From Ligustrum vulgare (taxonomy: Eukaryota > Streptophyta > Magnoliopsida > Lamiales > Oleaceae): a DNA stretch of 64,000 bases. Under the pieces are notes generated by a model. It was not told where the DNA came from. It saw nothing but the letters and a program-made list of their open reading frames with translations, and ran no database searches. Positions 12,789 to 24,279 of the stretch are shown one piece after another. A program made the position numbers and the translations under genes. The stretch spans positions 24,310,139 through 24,374,138 of the forward strand of contig OY743168.1 of assembly GCA_963555705.1 (NCBI GenBank), given 5' to 3'. Numbering within the stretch: the stretch's first letter is position 1; every line of letters starts with the position of its first letter.

Positions 12789-12948
12789 CTTCCTTCGTCC
12801 TATAAAGATAGTCCTCTACTCATTTTCACACAGATTAAGGACAAAAAGGAATATGAAATATTAATTTCACTCTTAAAAAATAAAATAGACTATCTTTTTT
12901 AGACGGATAAAAAAGAAATAGTGGATTATCTTTGTAGGACTTAGAGAG
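12789..12948. mobile_element. Stowaway-type MITE in Helitron unit 2
   Basis: Left end CTTCCTTCGTCCTATAAAGA and right end ATCTTTGTAGGACTTAGAGA are inverted repeats, flanked by TA dinucleotides (12787-12788 and 12949-12950). About 160 bp, no coding capacity. It interrupts sequence that is continuous in units 1 and 4. Confidence 0.85.
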
Positions 12949-14232
12949 TATTATCTAGTAATAAAATTTTGACATAATTTTTAACTGAAAATTTTACTTT
13001 GAATTTGTATAACTGAACACAAATATTTACTTGTAAAATTGAAAACGTTAGAAGAACACATTTTCTTTTTATGAAAAGAGAGATTTTGACACAAAAAGTC
13101 AAATATAAATAAGTAAAACCAAACAAATTATCGTTTTTATATCATAAAAAATAAAAAACAACTTCTCTGTAAAAGCAAATTTAAAAAAAAAATAATAATT
13201 CTAGTTTCTTGTTTTTATTATTTTTTATACAACGTGATATACAATTTCATCAAATATATATGTTGACCCATGAATAATATGTTTTTTCTTAACTCAACTG
13301 TCGAAACCATTAACATATCTATCCAACCCAAAGCTATTTCAAATAGCCAACATTAGCTAACACATTGCAACCCCAACAGAGAAATGTAGAACATAATATA
13401 AATAGACTATTAACAAATCCTCTTATTAGTCCAAAATAATTTTGCAATCTATATTTTTTCGAAGCTTTCTCTACAATATTTTTGTTTTAATATTTTTTCT
13501 TTTTTGTCAGAAACTCAAATCTATGTTCAATGACTCAAAATATCACAGGTCTGGAAGAAAAGAGTAGTACCAATCTTTTTTACTTTTTCAAAAAATAATT
13601 TACGATTTTTTATTTTCAACCGATTTGTAATATTAATAACTAATAAGCATTAGCACCGCACCAGAAATTTTGAATCATGAAACGTGATAAATAGAAGGTG
13701 GAGTGGAAGGGTCATGTTAAATAGTACACATTTTTTCAAAGAAATAACCCTTTAATTGAATATTTTATTATTGTGTATATCTTCATAATAATTATATATA
13801 ACAGAAATGAAAGAGGTTATATATCGGAAAATGGATACAAAAAAGAGGATATAGAAAACAAAAATGAATAAATAGATTTTGAAAAACGGGAAAAAAATGA
13901 AACAAATTCTGAAAAAGCGAAAAAAAAAACTGGCTTTCTAGTATAATTAGGCGGTGGGAAATAGAAGTCATATAAACACAATAAATATTAAGAATGTAAG
14001 TAGACGTCAGCGATTTTAAAAATAATAAATAAATATTGAAGGCCCAACTATTTTTGAAGTGGGTTTTGAAGTTGATTATTGGATGAGAGATATGAGTAGT
14101 GTGAACATGATAAGTATTGAAGTCCCCAAAAATTGGAAAAATAAATAAAATCAGCACATAGCACAAGAGTTTTGGAGGGAAACAGTGAAGTTGACTGGAG
14201 TTGACTCAGCTACTTTTATATAGATATATAGA

Positions 14233-14987
14233 CTAGTGTTTCACCCCGTGCGTTGCACGGTCGTCATGTCTTCTCATATAATTACGACTACAATATTTTT
14301 CTATTTTTTTATAGAACAAACATATGTATAATGATATAAATAGAGTGAATACAATAGAGTGAAAATTTCTGCTTATTTGTTTTATATTGTTTGCCCATAC
14401 CCTTCGCATACCAAAAAAAGGCCTCGCAATTTTCATAATTAAGTGTAGGATCACTAAAATTCAAGTACTCTGCAACATTCGTATAAGAATTAGATTAGAA
14501 AAGTACATCATTATATTGTAAATGGTTAAAAAATATTGTCGCATGAGAGAAATAAATAGGAAAATAAATAAAAAAATAATTTGAAGAAGTTCATAGTTTA
14601 AACAATGATAAATGAATGCATAAATTTTAGATGAAAAATAATAAGTCATGTATAGGAAAATCATTTATATATGGAATTTAATCCATATGATTTAAAAAAA
14701 AAAAAAAAATTGTAAACTAGAAAAAATTAAAAAATTATTGTATTGTAATATTTAAATAGTAAAAATATATATATAATTTTGAACTGAAAATTTTACATTG
14801 AATTTGTATACTGTACACAAATACTTATAAAAAAGATCAAATATAAATAAGTAAAAAAAAAAAAAATCTCCATAAAAATATTTAAGTGGAAGTAGCAGTA
14901 GTAGTGTGAACACAATAAAACCTTTTGGAGTGTGAAAGCAATAAAAGTTGAGTTTTTCGGTCAAAACTCAGCTGCTTTTATATATTA
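14233..14987 (-). mobile_element. Helitron unit 3, short non-autonomous (minus strand)
   Basis: The minus-strand 3' end is CTAG at 14233-14236, preceded by the hairpin CCGTGC-AAC-GCACGG. The 5' edge at 14987 reads TAATATATAAAAGCAGC and touches the CTAG of unit 4. Only 755 bp; it keeps the terminal regions and lacks Rep and helicase. Sequence at 14760-14985 matches the 5'-proximal parts of units 1 and 4. Confidence 0.8.
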
Positions 14988-15252
14988 CTAGTTAATCACC
15001 CGTGCGATGCACGGGAAGAAACGTTTGGATAAAGATAATTCAATATGAAATTAGATAAATCATTTTCATAAAATAAATAAATTTCGCAAATAAGAGATAA
15101 TATCATCATTTATTGATTTCATATGACTACAAATTCTGGAATACTTCTTTGTATACAACGTTGTTTGTTGATTTTGTTGTTCTTCCTTTCTTATCACAAA
15201 TCAATATCTTTAATCTGGAACGATTTGTCACCTTAAAAATCGCGACATAAAG

Positions 15253-16100
15253 TTATCCATGTGTAAGAACCAGCCGTTTAAGAAGAAGTTCCACATGCAA
15301 GAATGATTGTCCCTGACTCTTATTGATAGTCATGACATATGACACCATCAATAGAAATTGTCTTCTTTGAAATCTAATAAGTATCCTAGAATCAGAAGGG
15401 TTCAACGATAACATTGGAATAAATAACTTGTGTCTTGCATTGATGCCATAAAAAATTTGACCTTCTAGAACATGGTCACCAAGTTTTGTAACTATCAACA
15501 TTGTTCCATTACTCAATCCCTGTGTATGATCAATATTTCTCAGAAATAACTTGTGTCCTCACTTATTTGTTGCAAAGGTCCACCACGTGGCGCAATAGTG
15601 ATATCCATGTGTCCAGGTAGTGTGTCAAAATCCACCGACAATCAATTCCGCAATTTCATCGACAATAGAAAAATTATATTGGCCATCATTGGTCGCCCAC
15701 CAACCAATAAGTATAAGTCTTAAATTTGAAGTGTTTCCTCAATCATCTTTTCTCAAACCGACCTAAATTGCCTTAACAATTTGTTGTATTTGTCTAACAT
15801 ATCCTTTTAATCAGAAACTATTAAATCATGCAACATAGAATCGCATGATTTACTCCTACCCGAGGACATTAAAAGATATAAATTAAATTTTAGAATATCA
15901 CAACAAAATTATCCGTAAACAATATAAATATAAAAGCAATAAATATATAATACGTACCTCACGACCCTTTTTCTGCTTTCAACCTCATTCACATTGTCAA
16001 CAATGTAAAGCGAGCAAATTGTAGAGCTGAACCGTCATCGGCAATAGACTCTCAATCTTATGGCAATTTTGATCGTTTAATCTGAAGAGGGGAGGCCTTC
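15253..16100 (-). pseudogene. Helitron RepHel remnant in unit 4
   Basis: The C-terminal helicase part lies at 15253-15516 (NGTMLIVTKLGDHVLEGQIF, MTINKSQGQS). Rep-side fragments follow at about 15560-16080, in the same order and with the same internal deletion as in unit 1. The shared deletion shows that units 1 and 4 descend from one already defective copy. There are multiple stops and frameshifts. Confidence 0.75.
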
Positions 16101-16279
16101 TACCATCATTTAGCTCATTATCTATTCCCCCATAGAAGTGAATGAAAACATCATATTATATGTCCGAATGTTCTCAATGGAATTTTTAATCTTGTATTCC
16201 TGTCATATAACAAATCTTTCAAAATTAGAGGATGATCTTCCATAAGAGAAATATTCACTTTTTCTTGTATACAACAAAG

Positions 16280-16932
16280 TAGGGATGAATAAATAAACCG
16301 CAAAATCGAATTAAACTGCAATAAATGGTTTGGTTTGTAAAAATTCCAAATCACCTTAAACAATTTGGTTTAGGTTTTAATTGTCAAAATCGCAATTTCA
16401 AACAGCCAACCCGCCAAATTTTTAAAAATAAAGACAAATGTTCAATTTTAAAAAAAAAAAAAAAACAATATACTTTTTATTGTCAACAAATCAAAATTGA
16501 GGAGAAAAAGATTAATTTGTTCAAATCCACAATCATTTGGAAGTAATTTTTCCTCCTACAATTCATTATCATCATCCAATATATTTTCTTAAAATAAGAT
16601 TTTTAATATAAGAGCTAACGATAGTTTACTTCTATATAATTAGTTTGTTTGTCAACATATATTGATTCACAACAAAACACTCAATTAGAAACTTATTACT
16701 ATTTTTGAGCTAGTTTCAACTCGAAATTTTAGATGAATATGTGTCTTTGAGCTCGCTTTTAAATATACTAATTTATTCATCGACAATCCGTGGTTTCAAA
16801 TCGCACCAAATCGCAAAAAATAGTTTGATTTTATTTTGTTTAAAAAAATGAAATGGTTTAGTTTGGCTTGGAAAAATTCCAAACTGTTTTAAATGGTTTG
16901 GTTTGAAATATTATTAAAAATCGTGTTCACCC
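16280..16932. mobile_element. hAT-type MITE in Helitron unit 4, orthologous to that in unit 1
   Basis: Starts TAGGGATGAA after the same CAACAAAG flank as in unit 1 and ends near GTTCACCC. It lacks the nested GC-rich MITE present in unit 1. The right edge is blurred by a poly-A run. Confidence 0.65.
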
Positions 16933-17344
16933 AAAAAAAAAAATGAGAACTTCGAATTACGACATGTTTTATAATGCTTATTCACTCTCTCCTCGCACCA
17001 AAAATTTGCTTTGCAAAATAAATATTTAAATGTACGATCTCTAATGTTCATGTACTCTGAACAATCAAATAATAAATGAAAAATTTAATAATATAGATCA
17101 TGCTATAAAAGATAAGATTTATTGTTTTGACCATTGACAATGAAAAACAACACGTGTAAGAAACGAATTCGATAATCATAAAAAAAGAAAAAAACTAAAA
17201 TTGTGATTGACAAAGATGCATCAAATTCATGGTATTATAAGTTTTTGCAATTTTTATACAACGTAATTATTTTTTGATGAAAATTATAATATAATATTGA
17301 TCATCTCAATTATCAGTTAAGTAAATTGGGAGATAATTTACTTA

Positions 17345-18400
17345 TTGTTGTAAAAATTTAAGAATCATAAATATTGAATTAAGTTAATAGAACGCAATAC
17401 AAAGAAGCTCAAATTTTTAGATGTTCTAAATAACTAAAAAAATAAGATTATTTATAAAAAGTTTTATACAATAAGAATTATTTAGTATTAGATGCGTGAT
17501 ACAACTTCGATATAATTTTGAACTGAAATTTTTGCATTGAATTTGTATGAATGCGTACAAATACTTATTTGCAAAATTCAAAATATTAACAAATAAAAAT
17601 AAAAAATTATGAAAAGAGAGGTTTAAATACAAATAATCAAATATAAATAAGTAAAAAAAATCTCCATAAAAATATTTAAGTGGAAGTAGCAGTGTGAACA
17701 CAATAAAAGTTGAGTTTTGGTCTTTGAAGTGTGAAAGCAATAAAAGTTGAGCGTGAAAATAAATGAAATATATAATATATATTATCGTATAAAAAAATCA
17801 CAAAAAGTTGTGTCAAATTGGCGGGAGGGGTCGATATTAAATTTGTTGACAGAACGAAATTATTCATCCATAAGATTGATACCAATAAAATATCACAATT
17901 ATTGAAAAAAATTATTTACGTATTAAATGTAACTTTCTATAAAAATACTAATTAAGTTTATAGAACGCAATACAAAGGAGCTCAAATTTTTAGATGTACT
18001 AAATAAATAAAAAAATAAGATTATTTATAAAAAAAATTATACAATAAGATTTATTTAGTATTAGACGCGTGTTACAACTTCGATATAATTTTGAACTGAA
18101 AATTTTGCATTGAATTTGTATGACTGCACACAAATACTTATTTGCAAAATTCAAAACATTAAAAGATAAAAAAAAAATTATGAAAAGAGAGGTTTAAACA
18201 CAAATAATCAAATATAAATAAGTAAAAAAAAAATCTCCATAAAAACATTTAAGTGAAAGTAGCAGTGTGAACACAATAAAAGTTGAGTTTTAGTCTTTGG
18301 AGTGTGAAAATAAATGAAATATATAATATATAATATTATATTAAAATAAATCACAAAAAGTTGTATCAAATTGGCGGAAAATTCTTCTCCTATAATTAAC
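17345..18400. repeat. Direct tandem duplication of about 560 bp at the Helitron unit 4 5' side
   Basis: Sequence from about 17388 to 17820 is repeated from about 17961 to 18373, at an offset of 553-573 bp. Both copies contain GAACGCAATACAAAG, CAACTTCGATATAATTTTGA and GTGAACACAATAAAAGTTGA. Short indels separate the copies. Confidence 0.8.
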
Positions 18401-18463
18401 AAACATTTTAATAATATATTATTATTAAACATATGTAGTCGACTTCACACTTAAATAGTGTGA

Positions 18464-19107
18464 AGGGTGAGTTTACAAAAATAAATAAATAAAGGTAAGG
18501 ACGATTTGTACAAAACTTGTGAAATAAATGTATGAATGTTTTGCATAATTACTCTACTAAAATCCCTAACAAACATGGAAAACCACCAAACGGAGGTTAA
18601 TTAACAAACATTTCCCAAATCATTTTTCCACCACAAATTTTACCTCGAAAACATCACGTTCTTTATTAAAAACTTTTACCAAACGGAGGCAAATTTGCAA
18701 AATTGTTGTCTTCAAATAATATTGCCAAAGGATCTCTTCATCACACAAGCGCGGGGTTCATGAATATGTGGATGAGATTAAATAGATAGTACTTGTGAAT
18801 GTGTAATGGAAATTTAAGTCACAATAAGTGCTATACTTGAAACTAGGATATGTTGAATTGTAAATTCTAGAAGATTAAAAATAAAAAATCTCAATTTCAC
18901 TCTTAATTTATGGCAAATATTCATGATTCAGATATCCAAATTCAATTCTCCAAACTCTAATTTGAGGCATTAAATTCACAATTAGACATTATCATAAGAA
19001 ATGTAGTTCCATTCTTATTGTCAAAATGTGTGATAAAAAATCACAATAATAATCAGCAAAAACATTTTCCAGAAAGTGGAGATTCTTTCCTTGAGTGGCT
19101 TAAGGGC
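18464..19107. other. Intergenic AT-rich sequence downstream of the 313-aa gene
   Basis: No gene seen. CCAAACGGAGG occurs at about 18586 and again near 18672, a motif common at ends of small plant hAT-like repeats, but no element could be delimited. An AATAAG variant on the minus strand near 19017 could serve polyadenylation of the neighbouring gene. Confidence 0.4.
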
Positions 19108-20248
19108 TTACTTAGGCAATAATACTTCTTCCTTCCCTTGAAGTTCATCATCACTGTTGTATACAAACCGCGTATGCTTACCACTAAATGTTGCCATCGT
19201 CTTCTCTCCATTCACACTCATCTTTCTCATTTCTTGGCACAATTCATCAGCCATTCCTCCTCCTTCATAATCACACTCCTCGCATTCTTCTTCTCCTTCA
19301 TAATTGTACTCTTCCTCGTACTCTTCTGCTTCTTCATCATCTCTAATGCTGCTGACATTAACCTGAATAGACCATATAGAAGATGCATCGTCATCGTCAT
19401 CGTCAGTACATAGCTGCTTCTCTTTACTACCTCCCTGGTATGTCACCACAGAGGAACACTCGAACCCCTCTGATTTCTCTGAGAAATCCAGTGCCCTTGT
19501 AATCACATCCTTCTCAGTTTCACTTCCCTCTTCTTTCTTCTCATCAATTCCATTCTGCACAAAAAAAAAAAAAAAAATGAACCATAAAATTAGATGAAAC
19601 AAGGCAGAAAGAGTAAACGACTGAACAAGGAATCAAATAAAACAAACCTGAGAAATCACAAACTTGTCTTCAACTGGAGATGGGGTAACAGAATTCAACT
19701 CATTGATATTTAAGATTTGGGGCGTGTTTGCCGGAGTTGGGGCAAGAAGAGTCATGGGAGAGCTTACAAGGCACTTGAGGTTAAACAAAGGCCCTTTTTC
19801 AATGGAGATTTTTGAAAAATTTGCCTCTTCTTCAACTTTCTGCAGTAGGGTCTTGACCTGACCTCTCAAAAGTGCTTCACCGGAGCCTGGTGTAAAAGTA
19901 TACTTGGACTTGATTCTCTTCTTGGACATTGTTGATGATGGCGTATCCAGATTCCCCGTTGCAAGCCCAACAATTGGCGAATCATTTGTTATATCGATAA
20001 GGGCAGATCGATCTTGTTGCTTTACACTATTCCTCTGCCTTGTTCTTGTTATAGACTTCTCAGGTTCCTCAAATTTGCCTGCAAAAAAAATAAAAATTCA
20101 GACACAGAAACCCACATCAAAAATCAATTCAAGAAAATCTGGCTCTGAATCAAGATTTCTTGACTAATATCTTGCCATTATTACTGTTTTTAGCGCCCAG
20201 AGTCTGTGATCTAGTAACTCTTCGGGTCGATGACGATGGGGTTTCCAT
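19108..20248 (-). CDS. Plant-specific protein of unknown function, 313 residues, three exons
   Basis: Exon 1 is complement(20185..20248), starting METPSSSTRRVTRSQ. Exon 2 is complement(19648..20078). Exon 3 is complement(19108..19554), ending LLPK. The donors are GTAATA and GTTTGT; the acceptors are T-rich tracts ending GCAG. Phases match (1 and 0), giving 942 nt without a stop. The protein starts with a basic TRRVTRSQ segment, then has SALIDITNDSPIVGLATG, then SGEALLRGQVKTLLQKVEEE. After that come an APTPANTPQ stretch, a very acidic C-terminal third (poly-Asp and Glu-rich) and a conserved-looking SGKHTRFVYNSDDE near the end. No catalytic domain, signal peptide or membrane segment is visible. 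The basic/acidic composition suggests a nuclear protein, but that is inference. I recall similar sequences as uncharacterised plant proteins and give no symbol. A longer reading from an upstream ATG at 20434 exists but would cross the TATA-like box. Confidence 0.82.
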
Positions 20249-20349
20249 GGGGACAGTAGTGTTGATGATCAAGAAATCCTCTGAAAATATTACGTTTGCC
20301 GCCGGAGAGTTCTGTATTTGATCGATGTTATTTGGGACTATGAAGAAAA

Positions 20350-20457
20350 GGTTATATAGAAGTTTGGGAAGAGTGATTTTAGGGCCGAAAAGGGGAATTC
20401 GACCGTTAATGCGTGTTCTAGCGGCGTGGCTCAACGTTAATTAAAAAACTAGCCGTT
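20350..20457 (-). promoter_or_regulatory. Core promoter of the 313-aa gene: TATA box and two AACGG cores
   Basis: On the minus strand CTATATAAC lies at 20352-20359, about 105 nt before the chosen ATG. Farther upstream are two AACGG cores (20403-20407 and 20453-20457, the latter as CCCAACGGC). These resemble mitosis-specific activator elements bound by MYB3R factors. Spacing fits a short promoter; function is inferred. Confidence 0.45.
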
Positions 20458-20884
20458 GGGATTTGAATGGATCCTGGCTTCCGGTTCTTGTCATATAATA
20501 AAAAGGGGAAATTGCACCTAGGGTTCCTAATCTTTTTAAAAAGTGAAAATGTAGCTCAAAGCTTTCACTTTTGGCAGCACAGTCAATGGACCTTTAGTTA
20601 AAATATGCAGTTGAAAACCTTTGGATATTTTCTGTTGGAAACTCTGTTATTTCAACCCTTGATCTAATTTTGACCTTTATTTATCGAAGTTTTGGATGGA
20701 AATTGTCTAAGAGCCTTCGGATTAGAAAATTATTTGGATGTTAATTTCAATTAGGAATAAATGAAAAATTACCAATTTATCAAGTGAGTATATCTAATTA
20801 TCTAAGTTATTTGGATTCCAAAAATCAACAACATACATGCTTTCTAGTTTCTACTCAACATGATAGGTCGTATTAAAGAAATTA
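20458..20884. other. Intergenic sequence, no gene seen
   Basis: AT-rich sequence upstream of the 313-aa gene. A GGGGAAATTGCA motif at about 20504 resembles the end of the repeat to its right, suggesting another fragment of the same family. Confidence 0.4.
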
Positions 20885-22327
20885 GGGAAGAGAGCAAATT
20901 TGGACCCCCAACCTTTAAAAATGATATTCACAACGTTTGTGAAAAAAAATATGCATAGTTTTTCCTTACTTATTGAAGAAATAATATCATCATTTTTGTA
21001 CAATATAGGACCCTAAGAATTAATCTATTTGTACATATTTTTTGTCCAGATTGATTTACCGATCATGTGTTGGCAAAATTGAGGATGCTGATTGTCAAGG
21101 TGATGTGATGAGTAAGTTAATGGATGATTGTCAAGTGTATAATATGTACACCAACATGTAAACAAATATGTACAAATAGCATAACTCAATATCCTAAAGT
21201 GGATGATTGACTCATTTCATATTAGAAATAATCGCAAGAAATCCTTTGATAACACAGATTTCTATTTCTCAATGATATTCCACAGTCAAAACCATTGGCT
21301 GAATCTCGTGCTACTATTCCATAGAATTTTATTGATATCTCCTTTTTTTAAAAAGCAAATCGACTTCGATTTTTAAATAACTCACATCATTTCTATTTCT
21401 ATTGTAATAGAAGATTATCATTTTCTATAGAAAAGACTCATATCTGTAATTATGATTTTACATATGGACAATTACTTAATATTCTTTTTTGAATGACAAA
21501 TGACTATAAATCAATTAGACTGTGATTTAAATCTTTTTTTCTTCTTCCTTTCTTCTGAAAATGAGAAACATTACTCATAACTCAAGTGGGTTGACTCTCA
21601 AATATCTTAAGAGAAAAAATCTTAATAAATTTCATTTATTGAGCTGTCTTTAAGGTGTGGGGTTAAGCGGAGGCTTTCTTTACATTTTTGGTTAATTTAA
21701 AAGGATGATAATTTTGTAATTTTACATGATCTCTACGGCCAAATTGGTCGGGTTTTGTCAACAGGGACAAACCGTGATTAGGCTAAATATATTCAGATCA
21801 CATTTTCTTATATGTACACCACATTTTAATTGCGTAAAATGTTCATAATTTTTAATCAATATCACAATTATGTCCCTAACATTTTTTCATTGTATTCTTA
21901 TTTTGCATCTTTCATTAATTACTACAACTTATCTTTCCTATCGGACTCTACAAAAAAATCTTTTAAGAAGAAATAAAAAGATTTATTTATCTCCCGTATA
22001 TTTAATAAGTAAAAAAAATCAAAAGTATGATTAAATATTTGTCCATTATTTTAAAGCAAGATAACAAAAGAATTTTGGATGAAAACCATCGATTAGTAGA
22101 AGATTTGTTAATTGCTGAAATTTTAATAATAAGAATGTGGCAAAAAAATTTAAGAATATAAATATAACAATCTATAAAAATAATGGACCAATAATACAAT
22201 TAAAATGTAGTGTGTTTATAAGAAATTGTAGTGTTAATATAATTTCCCCTGTGACTACTCTCCAAACATTTTAGATATTTAATACAACATTTCTGAAAGT
22301 TGAAGGACCAAATTTGCAATTTTCCCC
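20885..22327. mobile_element. Non-coding element with imperfect ~33-bp terminal inverted repeats
   Basis: The left end GGGAAGAGAGCAAATTTGGA matches the reverse complement of the right end, GGGAAAATTGCAAATTTGGT, and the match continues for about 10 more bases. The flanks are AT-rich and I could not establish a clean target duplication (possibly 9 bp and diverged, as for MULE-type MITEs). No coding sequence. Confidence 0.4.
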
Positions 22328-23129
22328 TAAATATTAAAATTATACAAGCATTCGATCATACTGAGAGAAATGTATTCGTTTGCAAGAAAAGATAGATATG
22401 TGCTTTGGCACTTTTTTTGGATCAAGATAAGAGTAGATCCAAGACAAATAGAAGAAAACACACTAAGCCTCCTTCGGTAAACTGTTATAAATTTATAAAC
22501 AATACATTTTTCAAAATCATTGTTAACCAAATATTTTTCAAAATTATTTTCAACAATATATTTTACTCAAAAATATCACATTATTTGTTTATAAACAAAA
22601 AGTTTTTACTAGTACAGTGTGTACGATCATTAGTATAACCGTAGTCTTTTTTTTTTTCTTCTACTAAGCCTCCGTTTGGTAACATTGTTATAAACAATGT
22701 TAATAAATATTATAATTTTCAATATCACTTTTCAATCAAACACAATTTTCTAAATTTCGAAATAACAAATATTCTATTTATAATCAATTTTCTAGCCGCG
22801 GAATGTAGGTTAACGTAAATTTTAAGATCCTCGACTTGAGCTACTCCAAATACATTCAGAAGACAATAGCAGAACTTCAAACTGTGCACCGAAAATATTG
22901 TGAAGAAAAAATCTTATCCTCTACTTTGACGAACAATATGAAACTCAAAAATGCTTATTTTCACTCGAGATCATATGTTAAATCCCTGCAACTGACAAAA
23001 AGAGTAAAACAAACTGCGAAGCAATAATTCCCAGGGAAAAAGGTGTGGAAAAGCTCAACATAAAAAAATTATTCAGAAATTATGAAGCACATTCCGCGAT
23101 TTACATTATCTATAAAATTGATTCATACA
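22328..23129. other. Intergenic repeats, no gene seen
   Basis: Contains CCTCCTTCGGTAAACTGTTATAA (about 22470) and CCTCCGTTTGGTAACATTGTTATAA (about 22670), two similar repeat ends. Frames here have no recognisable protein. Confidence 0.4.
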
Positions 23130-24279
23130 TTAAGGTTGTCTGCAATCTGCCCCGACTGCCTCACAGATGGACTTGTAGCCGCCTTTATCTAAGCACTGCG
23201 CAAGTTCAATCTAAAAAAAGAGAGAACCCGGGTGGGGTCAAGTATGTATTGATAGATAAAACAAGAGTGCAATTCAATGCATATGCATATGCCGATCATT
23301 ATTACGAAGATCAAGTTCATCATTATCATACGTAACCAATTTGACTCGTCTCTTCCTACAAAAACTCAAATTTCTGGAGCAGTTAGATGTCTCTACCTTT
23401 ATCTTCGGCATAAGAGCAGGCCCACCATATGCAAAAGAAGTATACAGCTGGCGTATTTTCTTGTATGCCTCCTCAGGCTCACCACTGACGGAAACAGATG
23501 AAGATAAGATTGTAGAAATTATTACAATCACAATTGTAGATAGAGTATTACTACCTGCTAATTAATACCTCCACAGCCTATCAGTGGATTCGAATCTTTC
23601 CCTATTAAGAAACACAACATTAATGGTGTCAATGGAATGTACAAAACCCCAAACAAATATCAGAAAAATAATATGTACATACTGCTGCAATATCTTCAAC
23701 ATCTTGTTCAGACAAGTCTGGGGCCATTTTCACAAGCAAAGGAGGCGGGCCTTCCTCACCCCATTGCATTTCATCACGAGCCGCTTCAACCTTTTGACAA
23801 TGATAAAGTTAAAACTACATCCTCGACTTATTAGCTACTATATTCTCCAAAATACATTGACTAATCAGATTGACAAAGAAGTAAGGTCAAAACCTTCTTA
23901 ACAAGATCTTTCAATTGTTTTCTCCCCTCAAGTTGGCCAAGTCCAGGAGTATTGGGAGACGAAATATTAATAACCTACATGGTGAGGCTCTGTTCAACAA
24001 ATGTGTCCAAAGATCAAGTAACAAATTTGTCAAGCACCATTTCAGAATTCATCTAACAAAGCAGTTATAAATGGATATTTCACTTGAAAACAATACACAA
24101 GTATCTACTTAGATGGGTTTCTCAATCTACGAGAATATGCACAAGAAACTATGAAGTAACATATAAACTGGACATGTACCAAGTAATCAGCATATTGGGA
24201 TAATATTTGAACTCCTTGTACATAATCTGCGCAGCATCTTTACTGGTCTTGTTCTTTCCAAGGTTAACCCCCAAAATTC
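23130..24279 (-). pseudogene. DHODH pseudogene, 3' part (second half of exon 4 to last exon)
   Basis: On the minus strand: exon 4b complement(24180..24279), starting ILGVNLGKNKTSKDAA; one base is missing just after that, and the expected frame (ADYVQGVQILSQYADYL) continues shifted. Exon 5 complement(23894..23974) reads VINISSPNTPGLGQLEGRKQ. Exon 6 complement(23683..23790) reads EEGPPPLLVKMAPDLSEQD. The next exon of plant DHODH (the GLIISNTT region) is absent: only about 43 bp separate exon 6 from a piece reading NPLIGCGG (about 23560-23612), which then meets a TAA. A further exon, about 23375-23463, reads EEAYKKIRQLYTSFAYGGPA without the usual AGASLV insert. The last exon is complement(23130..23210) and ends GADCRQP-stop. 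Most splice sites are still recognisable. The missing exon removes part of the FMN and substrate site. Confidence 0.9.

Larger units (their letters stand above)
11388..14232 (-). mobile_element. Helitron unit 2 (minus strand)
   Basis: The minus-strand 3' terminus is at 11388-11391 (CTAG), preceded by the hairpin CCCGTGC-ATCA-CACGGG, with T just outside. The minus-strand 5' terminus at 14232 reads TCTATATATC, the TC start expected of Helitrons, and directly abuts the CTAG of unit 3. Inside are a short helicase remnant (about 11520-11760, same sequence as units 1 and 4), a long (TAA)n array and a Stowaway MITE. Confidence 0.8.
14988..18463 (-). mobile_element. Helitron unit 4 (minus strand), 5' end not found
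   Basis: The 3' terminus is CTAG at 14988-14991, preceded by the hairpin CCCGTGC-ATC-GCACGGG, with T outside. It is collinear with unit 1 (helicase relic, Rep relic, hAT MITE, 5'-proximal AT-rich part). Its 5'-proximal part is duplicated in tandem, and I could not find a TC terminus, so the right limit given is approximate. Confidence 0.7.

Noticed and set aside
20150..20434. Upstream ATG at 20434 as start of the 313-aa protein
   Set aside because: The added segment covers the TATA-like box and lacks the conserved look; METPSS at 20248 fits better.
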